Positions 51,731 to 58,226 of a stretch of 58,226 nt of DNA are shown piece by piece. The notes beneath the pieces were generated by a model that saw nothing but the letters and a program-made list of their open reading frames with translations, was not told the DNA's origin and searched no databases. The DNA is from an uncultured Paracoccus sp. Lineage in GTDB: Bacteria; Pseudomonadota; Alphaproteobacteria; Rhodobacterales; Rhodobacteraceae. Both the position numbers and the translations under genes were made by a program. The DNA is taken from assembly GCF_945915435.1 (NCBI RefSeq), contig NZ_CAMEFG010000023.1, positions 1 through 58,226 on the forward strand, written 5' to 3'. The first letter of the stretch is position 1, and each line of letters opens with the position of its first letter.

Positions 51731-51840
51731 CCTTCGCAAAATTGGCAAAAGTAGCTATCAGCCAAGCCGGTAATTAGTTAAACTGCTGAAAAAGCGTGAT
51801 CTTGTGAAGGATCGGCTTGCAAATTGCGAAGGTTGCGAAG
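51731..51840. promoter_or_regulatory. CCTTCGCAA inverted elements in the prp-ScfR divergent promoter
   Basis: CCTTCGCAA at 51731-51739 recurs inverted as TTGCGAAGG at 51824-51832 and again as TTGCGAAG at 51833-51840. ScfR-family regulators (RamB, PccR) bind TTTGCAAA-like boxes, and TTGCAAATTGCGAA here has that character. The elements lie just before each divergent start and are probable autoregulatory sites. Confidence 0.55.
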
Positions 51841-53238
51841 ATGAGTAAGGCTTTCATGGGCGTCCGCCTGCGCCGCCTGCGCGAAGAACGCGGCATGACC
51901 CAGGCGGCGCTGGCGCGCACGTTGGGGATTTCCCCCAGCTACCTCAACCAGATCGAGCAGAACCAGCGCCCGCTGACGGTGCCGGTGCTGCTGAAGCTGA
52001 ACGGGGCTTTCGGGCTGGACGTGCAGCTTTTCTCGGATTCCGATGAAGCGCGGCTGATCACCGACCTGCGCGCGGCGCTGGCCGACCAGGGCGCGCCGGC
52101 GGCGACGGCGGAACTGCGCGAATTGGCCGCGAACATGCCCGGCATCGCGCGCACCATCGTCGCCATGCAGGCAAGGCTGCGCGAAACCGCCGAGCGCGCC
52201 GACCTGCTGGCGGGGCACCTGACCGAGCCGCAGACTGCCGCCACGCCTGCCGCCTTCGAGGCCGTGCGCGACTGGTTCTATGACCGGCGCAACCATGTCG
52301 CGGAACTGGAAACCCCGGCCGAGACCATCGGCGCGGCCCTTCCGCCGGGCCATATGGTGCCGGGGCTGATCGACCGGCTGGCCGGGCGGCACGGCATCCG
52401 CATCGCGCTGGACGGCACCAGCCTGCGCCGCTTCGACGCTGGCGCGCGCATCCTGCACCTGGCCCCGCATCTGAGCGAGGGCCAGCAGGCCTTCCAGATC
52501 GCCACGCAGGTCGCCTTTCTGGAACAGGGCGAGGCCATCGCGCGCCTTGCCGGCGACCCGAAGCTGGCCCCCGACGCGCAGGCGCTGCTGCATATCGGGC
52601 TGGCCAATTACTTCGCCGGGGCGCTGGTGCTGCCCTATGCCGCCTTCCTGCGCGAGGCCGAGTCCGTCGCCTATGACATCGACCTGATCGCCCGCCGCTT
52701 CGGCGTGGGGTTCGAGACCACCTGCCACCGCCTGTCCACCCTGCAACGCCCGGATGCGCGCGGGGTGCCGTTCTTCTTCATCCGGGTGGACCGGGCCGGA
52801 AACATCTCGAAACGGCAATCGGCGACGGATTTCCACTTTTCGCGCATCGGCGGCACCTGTCCCTTGTGGAACGTCTACGAGGCGTTTTCCCGGCCCGGAG
52901 AAATCACCCGCCAGATCGCCCAGATGCCCGACGGGCGCAGCTACCTGTGGATCGCACGCACGGTCAGCCACGGCCAGGGCGGCTTCGGCGCGCCGGTCAA
53001 GTCCTTCGCGGTGGCGCTTGGCTGCGACCTGGCCCATGCCGACCGGCTGGTCTATGCGCGCGGGCTGGAGCTGAAGAACCCCGCGCTTGCGACCCGGATC
53101 GGCCCCGGCTGCAAGGTCTGCGAGCGCCCCGCCTGCCCGCAGCGCGCCTTTCCGATGGCGGGCCGCCCGCTGGCCGTCGATCCAGCCGAGGCCAGATTCG
53201 CCCCTTATTCCGCAGGCATGGCTGACAGGATCAGGTGA
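51841..53238 (+). CDS. ScfR-family (PrpR/RamB-like) transcriptional regulator
   Basis: The 465-residue regulator senses short-chain acyl-CoA levels in known relatives. It has an N-terminal XRE helix-turn-helix (RLRRLREERGMTQAALARTL, ISPSYLNQIEQNQRPL), an IrrE-like middle domain and a C-terminal DUF2083 region with a Cys cluster CKVCERPACPQR. ATG 51841 has GAAGG eight bases upstream. It is divergent from thioesterase-prpD-prpC, which it probably controls, as MccR/PccR relatives do for propionate genes. Confidence 0.88.
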   Translation: MSKAFMGVRLRRLREERGMTQAALARTLGISPSYLNQIEQNQRPLTVPVLLKLNGAFGLDVQLFSDSDEARLITDLRAALADQGAPAATAELRELAANMPGIARTIVAMQARLRETAERADLLAGHLTEPQTAATPAAFEAVRDWFYDRRNHVAELETPAETIGAALPPGHMVPGLIDRLAGRHGIRIALDGTSLRRFDAGARILHLAPHLSEGQQAFQIATQVAFLEQGEAIARLAGDPKLAPDAQALLHIGLANYFAGALVLPYAAFLREAESVAYDIDLIARRFGVGFETTCHRLSTLQRPDARGVPFFFIRVDRAGNISKRQSATDFHFSRIGGTCPLWNVYEAFSRPGEITRQIAQMPDGRSYLWIARTVSHGQGGFGAPVKSFAVALGCDLAHADRLVYARGLELKNPALATRIGPGCKVCERPACPQRAFPMAGRPLAVDPAEARFAPYSAGMADRIR

Positions 53239-53300
53239 TCGACACCTTGCCGGGATCAGGCCTGTTCATGATGCCATAACGAATTTAAACCGGAAGCATG

Positions 53301-53313
53301 TGACAAGGAGTCA
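53301..53313. promoter_or_regulatory. TGAC-N5-GTCA box overlapping the ribosome site of the MetR-like gene
   Basis: TGAC (53301-53304), AAGGA, GTCA (53310-53313) is a T-N11-A palindrome of LysR type. It encloses the AAGGAG ribosome site just before ATG 53320. The same box occurs at 54205-54217 ahead of mesX. This suggests autorepression by the MetR-like protein. Confidence 0.5.
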
Positions 53314-53319
53314 TGCCCG

Positions 53320-54192
53320 ATGATTGATATCCAACCTCTGGCCATCCTGCGCGAGATCGACCGGACGGGCAGCCTGACCCAGGCGGCCGATCAGTTGCAC
53401 CTGACGCAATCGGCGGTCAGCCATGCGATCCGACGGTTCGAGGAACGCCACGGCGTCAAGCTCTGGCAGCGCGAGGGGCACAAGCTGCGCCTGACGCTGA
53501 CCGGAGAGTATCTGCTGGGGCTGGCGATGCGGGTGCTGCCGCAGCTTGAACATGGCGCGACGGTGCTTGAGGATTATGCGCGCGGGCGGCGCGGCGCGAT
53601 CCGGGTGGGGATGGAGTGCCACCCCTGCCAGGACTGGCTGATGCGGGTGGTGGACCCGTTTCTGGCCCAATGGCCCGATGTCGATCTGGATGTGACCACG
53701 GCCTTTCAGTTCGGCGGGCTGGCCGCGCTTCTGAACCATGAGATCGACATCCTTGTCACCCCCGATCCGATCGAGCGTCCCGGTCTGGAATACACGCCCG
53801 TCTTTGATTACGAACTGGTGCTGGCCGTGGCCGAGACCCATCCGCTGGCCCAAAAGCAGCGGGCCGAACCCGAGGATCTGGCGGGCGAGACGCTGATCAC
53901 CTATCCCATTTCCCGCGAGCGGCTGGATATCTATACGCAATTTCTGGTCCCGGCCCATGCCCTGCCGCGCCGTCATCGCACGGTGGAAACGACCGATCTG
54001 ATGTTGCGGCTGGTGGCCTCGGGCCGCGCCGTCAGTGCGACCCCCGACTGGCTTTTACGCGACGCGGATAGGGTGAAGGGTGTGCGCCTTGGCAAGGGAA
54101 TCGCAAAGTCCATCCATCTGGGGCACCGCACGGGCCAATCCGCCAGCTATCTGGACGGTTTCATCGATCTGGCCAGAAACGTCAGGATCTGA
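53320..54192 (+). CDS. metR: LysR-family regulator, MetR-like
   Basis: The 290-residue protein has an HTH (LAILREIDRTGSLTQAADQL, LTQSAVSHAIRRFEERHG) and an effector domain with the MetR-type RVGMECHPCQDWLMRVVDPFL. MetR activates methionine synthase genes with homocysteine as cofactor. It is immediately upstream of mesX-mesD on the same strand and shares a palindromic box with their promoter region. Confidence 0.85.
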   Translation: MIDIQPLAILREIDRTGSLTQAADQLHLTQSAVSHAIRRFEERHGVKLWQREGHKLRLTLTGEYLLGLAMRVLPQLEHGATVLEDYARGRRGAIRVGMECHPCQDWLMRVVDPFLAQWPDVDLDVTTAFQFGGLAALLNHEIDILVTPDPIERPGLEYTPVFDYELVLAVAETHPLAQKQRAEPEDLAGETLITYPISRERLDIYTQFLVPAHALPRRHRTVETTDLMLRLVASGRAVSATPDWLLRDADRVKGVRLGKGIAKSIHLGHRTGQSASYLDGFIDLARNVRI

Positions 54193-54203
54193 GCCTTTTT
54201 GAC

Positions 54204-54218
54204 ATGACACTGAGTCAT
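54204..54218. promoter_or_regulatory. ATGAC-N5-GTCAT palindrome upstream of mesX
   Basis: ATGAC (54204-54208), five bases, GTCAT (54214-54218). Its core TGAC-N5-GTCA is the same as the box at 53301. It lies about 130 bases before the mesX start in a 154-base gap. Confidence 0.5.
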
Positions 54219-54346
54219 TGCTTGCTGAAATAAGATCATTTTTCATCATGTTCATGCTCTGGCATACAGCAAGTGCCGGCGAATTCACGTCTGAACGAAA
54301 GAAACGGCCTCGGGCCTTGCCTTGGAAGCCAGGAGAGCAGATCACA

Positions 54347-55324
54347 ATGACCAGAGATTTCACCTTCACGATCAAGACCCTTCGCTTTGACGAGGATTAC
54401 GCGCCCACCGACAGCACGCGGCTGACCACCAATTTCGCGAACCTGGCCAGGGGGGAGAGCCGACAGCAAAACCTGCGCAATGCGTTGCGGATGATCGACA
54501 ACCGCTTCAACGCCCTCGCGCAATGGGACAATCCCGAAGGTGATCGCTACAGCGTCGAATTGGACATCGTTTCCGTCGATCTGGATATCGCTGGCACAGG
54601 AAAAGCCTTTCCGGCAATCGAGATCCTGAAGACGACGATCCTCGACCGCAGGGCCGATGCGCGGATCGAAGGGATCGTGGGGAACAACTTCTCTTCCTAT
54701 GTGCGCGACTATGATTTCAGCATCCGGCTTCCCGAACATAACAAGGATCGCGCCGGTTTCAGCATCCCGGACGACTTCGGCGATCTGCACGGCAGGCTCT
54801 TCCAGAGCTTCGTGTCCTCGGATACATACAAGGCGCATTTCCGCAAATTGCCGGTGATCTGCCTCAGCGTCTCGCACAACAAGGTCTATCGGCGGACGGC
54901 AAACCACCACCCTGTCCTGGGTGCTGAATATTTGCCGAACGAAACCTCGCTGACCGAGCAATATTTCAGGAAGATGGGCATGCAGGTTCGCTATTTCATG
55001 CCCCCGAACAGCGCGGCGCCATTGGCATTCCATTTCTTCGGCGATCTGCTCAACGACTATACCAACCTTGAACTGATCGGCACCATCGCGACGATGGAGA
55101 CCTTCCAGAAAATCTATCGCCCCGAGATCTACAATGCCAATTCCACCGCGGGCGAAATCTATCGGCCCAGCCTGCAACAACCGGATCATTCACTGACCCG
55201 GATCATCTACGACCGGGAAGAACGCAACCGCTTGGCCGTCCAGCAAGGCAGATTTGCCGAAGACCATTTCATCAAGCCCTATCGCGCCATTCTGAATGAA
55301 TGGTCCACGCGATACGCGGCTTGA
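54347..55324 (+). CDS. mesX: MesX (DUF1852), accessory protein of methionine synthase MesD
   Basis: The 325-residue cytoplasmic protein starts DFTFTIKTLRFDEDYAPTDSTRLTTN and matches the DUF1852 family as I recall it. DUF1852 was shown to be required together with a short MetE-like protein (MesD) for folate-independent methionine synthesis in bacteria. It lies 22 bases before such a gene, a strong contextual match. A weakly spaced GGAGAG stands before the ATG. Its biochemical role is unsettled. Confidence 0.85.
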   Translation: MTRDFTFTIKTLRFDEDYAPTDSTRLTTNFANLARGESRQQNLRNALRMIDNRFNALAQWDNPEGDRYSVELDIVSVDLDIAGTGKAFPAIEILKTTILDRRADARIEGIVGNNFSSYVRDYDFSIRLPEHNKDRAGFSIPDDFGDLHGRLFQSFVSSDTYKAHFRKLPVICLSVSHNKVYRRTANHHPVLGAEYLPNETSLTEQYFRKMGMQVRYFMPPNSAAPLAFHFFGDLLNDYTNLELIGTIATMETFQKIYRPEIYNANSTAGEIYRPSLQQPDHSLTRIIYDREERNRLAVQQGRFAEDHFIKPYRAILNEWSTRYAA

Positions 55325-55346
55325 ACGACACATAAGGCACCGTCCC

Positions 55347-56390
55347 ATGACCAAATTGCTTCCCACATCGACCGCTGGCAGCCTTCCCAAACCCTCCTGG
55401 CTTGCCGAGCCTGAAAAGCTCTGGTCGCCCTGGAAACTCCAGGGCACCGAACTGATCGAGGCCAAGCAGGATGCGCTCCGCATAACCCTGGCCGAACAGG
55501 AGCATGCGGGCATCGACATCGTCAGCGACGGCGAACAGACCCGCCAGCATTTCGTCACGACCTTCATCGAACATCTGAACGGCGTCGATTTCGAGAAGCG
55601 CGAGACCGTGAAGATCCGTAATCGCTATGATGCGAGCGTGCCTTCGGTCGTCGGCGCCGTGTCCCGTGAAACGCCGGTGTTCGTCGAGGACGCCCGGTTT
55701 CTGCGCACACAGACGAAGCGACCGATCAAATGGGCTTTGCCCGGCCCGATGACGATGATCGACACGCTCCATGATGCCCATTACCGTAGCCGCGAAAAAC
55801 TCGCCTGGGAATTCGCCGCGATCCTCAACCAGGAAGCCCGCGAGCTTGAGGCCGCCGGCGTCGATATCATCCAGTTCGACGAACCCGCTTTCAACGTGTT
55901 CTTTGACGAGGTGAACGATTGGGGCATTGCCGCGCTGGAAAAGGCCATCGAGGGCCTGAAGTGCGAAACGGCGGTTCACATCTGCTACGGCTATGGCATC
56001 AAGGCCAATACCGATTGGAAGAAAACCCTTGGTTCGGAATGGCGCCAGTATGAAAGGATTTTCCCGAAGCTTCAGGCGTCCAATATCGACCTGGTTTCCC
56101 TGGAATGCCACAATTCGCATGTTCCGATGGAGTTGATCGAACTTTTGCGCGGAAAGAAGGTGATGATCGGGGCAATCGACGTGGCGACCAACATCATCGA
56201 AACCCCGGAGGAAGTGGCCGAGACCCTGCGCAAGGCGCTGCAATTCGTGGATGCGGACAAGCTTTACCCCTGCACCAATTGCGGCATGGCGCCGCTTTCC
56301 CGCGATGTTGCACGCGGCAAGCTCAAGGCGCTCGGCGCAGGCGCGGAAATCATCCGGCAGGAACTTTCGGCGTCCCTGGCGGCGGAGTAA
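55347..56390 (+). CDS. mesD: MesD-type core methionine synthase
   Basis: The 347-residue MetE catalytic-domain protein lacks the N-terminal folate-binding half of full MetE. Zinc-site residues are visible: H211 and C213 in AVHICYGYG, probable E253 in LVSLECHNS and C312 in CTNCGMAPL; VDIIQFDEPAF is the homocysteine/Asp region. It methylates homocysteine with a donor other than methyl-tetrahydrofolate, not identified from sequence. It is co-oriented with mesX and a MetR-like gene. Confidence 0.88.
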   Translation: MTKLLPTSTAGSLPKPSWLAEPEKLWSPWKLQGTELIEAKQDALRITLAEQEHAGIDIVSDGEQTRQHFVTTFIEHLNGVDFEKRETVKIRNRYDASVPSVVGAVSRETPVFVEDARFLRTQTKRPIKWALPGPMTMIDTLHDAHYRSREKLAWEFAAILNQEARELEAAGVDIIQFDEPAFNVFFDEVNDWGIAALEKAIEGLKCETAVHICYGYGIKANTDWKKTLGSEWRQYERIFPKLQASNIDLVSLECHNSHVPMELIELLRGKKVMIGAIDVATNIIETPEEVAETLRKALQFVDADKLYPCTNCGMAPLSRDVARGKLKALGAGAEIIRQELSASLAAE

Positions 56391-56623
56391 GTCACGCACA
56401 CTGTTTCCTGCCCGGAATCTCTGCGATCCGCGCAGACCTGAACCCGCGCCTTGCGCGCCGGCGTGCAGAACCTGCTTTGGCGTGGCCGAATTGATCGCGA
56501 TGATAGGATGGCCCGCATGGTCACCCTGCTGCAGGAGCGATTTTCCGATATCATGCTGCTGTCCGGTGGACGGCACGACGCTTTTTTGGAATGCGGACCG
56601 CGATCTGTTGGAATGAACCGCGC
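56391..56623. other. Gap between mesD and the prophage remnant
   Basis: No recognisable gene. A 36-codon plus-strand ORF from 56518 has no homologue I know. The left boundary of the prophage debris probably lies in this stretch, but no attachment site could be identified. Confidence 0.35.
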
Positions 56624-57598
56624 CTAGTTGGCCGCCGGTCGCTCGGCTGAAATCGAGGTTGTGAAGCCGCTGCCGTCCAGGGTGTGGGTGGCGGTTGTGA
56701 TCGACCATAACCCGTTCACTCCGGCGCGGAAGCCGGCCGCCAGGATGCGGGTCTCGGCGGCAATCAGCGGGTCGCCGGGGAAGGTGGCCTCGAAGGTGTC
56801 GCTGCCTCGGGTGAACTCGTCCAGCTTGGCGGTGGCTGCCGCGCTGGCCTCGGCCTCGGTCTGGTGGATGTGGCGCAGCCGCAGGGTGGGCGATCCTTCG
56901 CCCGCCGTGACCTCTTGCCGCCGGGCCGCATCCGTATCCTGCCAGAGGGCGACGACCGAACGGCAGGCCTCGCGCGTCGTCAGGGTCAGGGTCCAGGCGG
57001 TGGTGTCGCGCTGAAGGACCGGGCGGGGCGGGATCGGCAACCCGCTGGCGCTGCGGCCCTCGCCCTTGCCCATGAACAGAAGCGCGCCGCCCTTGACGCT
57101 GACCAGGGCGTCGTGGTCGCGGCCCATGCGGTCGAGAAAGCCGATATCGCTTTCCTCGGTCTGGTCGATATGGTCGATCAGGACGGACTTGAACCGCTCG
57201 GCCACCTTCGGTTCCAGTCCGTGTTCATCGGCGATGGTGGCGGTGATATCGCCGATGGTCATATTGTCCCAACTGCGGGTCTTCTGATCCTTGATGCCGC
57301 CGCCCAGATCGGCGGCTTTCGCCCGGATCGTCAGCGTGGCCGGGGGTGACGTGACGGTCACTTCGTCAGAGGTAAACAGGCCCATCGGGATCAGGCCGGT
57401 TTCGCGATAGCCGAGAAAGACCAGCATCGGCGCGCCGGGCGCGGGCAGTTCGATCAGCCCGTCGCGGTCATCCAGGGTGATTTCCACGGTGTCGGCCTTG
57501 ATGCCTGCCTCATCCGTAATGGTCAGGGACAGCAGCCGGTCCTTGATCTGCGGCGTGATGTTGACGCCTGCGGCGATGATCTTGAAATCCGGGGTCAT
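56624..57598 (-). CDS. Phage late control protein D (tail protein gpD)
   Basis: The 324-residue protein matches P2-like gpD, a baseplate/tail hub protein related to VgrG/gp27: start PDFKIIAAGVNITPQIKDRLLSLTITDEAG, TVEITLDDRDGLIELPAPG, and the mid region IDHIDQTEESDIGFLDRMGRDHD. It is intact and overlaps the preceding gpX end by a spacer of one base. No other tail genes follow, so it is an isolated remnant. Confidence 0.88.
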   Translation of the reverse strand: MTPDFKIIAAGVNITPQIKDRLLSLTITDEAGIKADTVEITLDDRDGLIELPAPGAPMLVFLGYRETGLIPMGLFTSDEVTVTSPPATLTIRAKAADLGGGIKDQKTRSWDNMTIGDITATIADEHGLEPKVAERFKSVLIDHIDQTEESDIGFLDRMGRDHDALVSVKGGALLFMGKGEGRSASGLPIPPRPVLQRDTTAWTLTLTTREACRSVVALWQDTDAARRQEVTAGEGSPTLRLRHIHQTEAEASAAATAKLDEFTRGSDTFEATFPGDPLIAAETRILAAGFRAGVNGLWSITTATHTLDGSGFTTSISAERPAAN

Positions 57599-57599
57599 G

Positions 57600-57650
57600 T
57601 CAGTCCCACAGGCGGATGGTCTGCGGTTGGGCGGGCTGGGTGCGTGCCCT
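57600..57650 (-). pseudogene. 3' end of phage tail protein X gene
   Basis: Just before gpD the frame reads QPAQPQTIRLWD then TGA. Tail protein X commonly ends in RLWD/RLWG and precedes gpD. The rest of the gene is missing; foreign terminal-repeat sequence begins near 57651. Confidence 0.55.
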
Positions 57651-57692
57651 TGCGCTTTTCGGCACCCGGATGCGCTAAGGTTCCGCACCCGG
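57651..57692. repeat. Tandem terminal repeats of an IS21-like element
   Basis: TGCGCTTTTC-GGCACCCGG (57651-57669) is followed by TGCGCTAAGG-TTCCGCACCCGG (57671-57692). Repeated motifs near the end are typical of IS21-family termini. They lie between the gpX fragment and the istB remnant. The exact outer end is not resolved. Confidence 0.45.
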
Positions 57693-57754
57693 TCGCGTGA
57701 TCCTTCAGCACCTGCTCGCGCGAAGATTCGGCACTGAACGATCGAGTGCTGCGG

Positions 57755-58177
57755 TTACAGATCGTCGAAGCTGGCTTCGCGGCGGCAGAGGGACGCGCCG
57801 CGCAGCTTGATATGGTGGCGATCCCGCGACATGCGGTCGAGCACGGCGTTGGCAATAACGGGATTGTCGATGAACGAATGCCAGTCGTTATAAGGACGCT
57901 GCCCGACGATGATGGTGGACAGCGTTCCGGCCAGGTCCTCAATAATGTCGAACAGGATCGATTTCTCCCCCTCGCTCATCGCGACCTTCCCGAAATCATC
58001 CAGGATCAGCAGCTTGAACTTCGCCAGCTTCTCGCGCTCGCGCAGATAAACCCCATCCTCCAGAGTCATGGGCAGGCTGTAGAGCAGGTTGGACACCTTG
58101 AAGTATCGGGTCTTGTGCCCCGCGCGAATGGCCGCCGTGGCGATACAGGAGGCAACTCAACTCTTTCCTGTGCCGGG
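57755..58177 (-). pseudogene. istB: istB-type transposition ATPase remnant (IS21 family)
   Basis: The frame gives IstB sequence: VASCIATAAIRAGHKTRYFK, then LLILDDFGKV as Walker B and IIVGQRPYNDWHSFIDNPV to the C-terminus. Upstream the same frame reads PGTGKS (Walker A) followed at once by TGA at 58157-58159, consistent with a Trp-to-stop change. Beyond about 58177 the frame no longer looks like IstB and the istA partner is absent from the window. The element is inactive as seen. Confidence 0.72.
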
Positions 58178-58226
58178 CTGTCGCTTCTGGTGGCGGCGCT
58201 GTTCCTGGCCTCGCTGCTGACCGGCC
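58178..58226 (+). other. Possible start of a truncated membrane protein at the window edge
   Basis: The last 49 bases read LSLLVAALFLASLLTG on the plus strand, a membrane-helix-like sequence as in permeases. There is no start codon in frame nearby. If real, the gene was cut by the istB remnant; the stretch is too short to be sure. Confidence 0.22.

Noticed and set aside
1..58226. CRISPR arrays, rRNA and tRNA genes
   Set aside because: No regularly spaced repeats, rRNA segments or tRNA cloverleaf sequences were recognised on either strand by eye.

Overview
The window is high-GC DNA whose gene content and order fit an alphaproteobacterium of the Paracoccus/Rhodobacteraceae type: a sox thiosulfate-oxidation cluster, many Tat signals, tight operons with ATGA overlaps, bacterial Ku/LigD end joining, and an ScfR-type regulator beside methylcitrate genes. 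I recognise no rRNA, tRNA or CRISPR.

Layout. (1) 1-12.3 kb is the Sox system. The leftward unit is soxXYZABCD followed by the start of a pseudoazurin gene. Opposite it runs soxR-soxT, then soxS plus a DUF302 gene facing soxVW, then two metallo-beta-lactamase-fold genes placed like soxG/soxH. Three promoter regions carry an ATTN-N8-GAAT element, a candidate SoxR operator. (2) 12.4-20.8 kb is a periplasmic thiol/cell-wall module. A leftward operon encodes DsbD, a TlpA-like thioredoxin, an L,D-transpeptidase lipoprotein and two DsbA-like proteins. It diverges from an OmpR/histidine-kinase pair. A second L,D-transpeptidase and a third DsbA-like protein diverge just beyond. The two divergent promoters share CTTAAGC direct repeats with 11-bp spacing, so all these genes probably form one regulon. 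This is the most interesting candidate for an undescribed system. (3) 21.1-27.7 kb holds a membrane PQQ glucose-type dehydrogenase and ku-ligD-ku. (4) 27.7-31.0 kb is a compact operon of a GT2 glycosyltransferase, an acyl-CoA-dehydrogenase-like protein, a PIG-L deacetylase and a NodS-like methyltransferase, product unknown. (5) 31.2-48.0 kb is catabolic: a fused TPP-dependent E1 enzyme with a FabD-like acyltransferase, a peptide/nickel-type ABC importer with a GntR regulator, an FAD amine/amino-acid oxidoreductase, a D-2-hydroxyacid dehydrogenase, a GlcD-like flavoenzyme, a GlpD-like enzyme and LysR regulators. (6) 48.1-53.2 kb is a methylcitrate locus (thioesterase, prpD, prpC and a prpB truncated after about 42 codons) with its ScfR/PrpR-type regulator. 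The truncation abuts a decayed TPR-type gene. (7) 53.3-56.4 kb is a MetR-like regulator with mesX-mesD, a folate-independent core methionine synthase. (8) 56.6-58.2 kb is prophage tail debris (gpD and the end of gpX) joined to a damaged istB-type transposition gene.

Protein families were assigned by reading motifs and remembered family patterns. No database search was run. Start codons were chosen by Shine-Dalgarno spacing and neighbour overlap.
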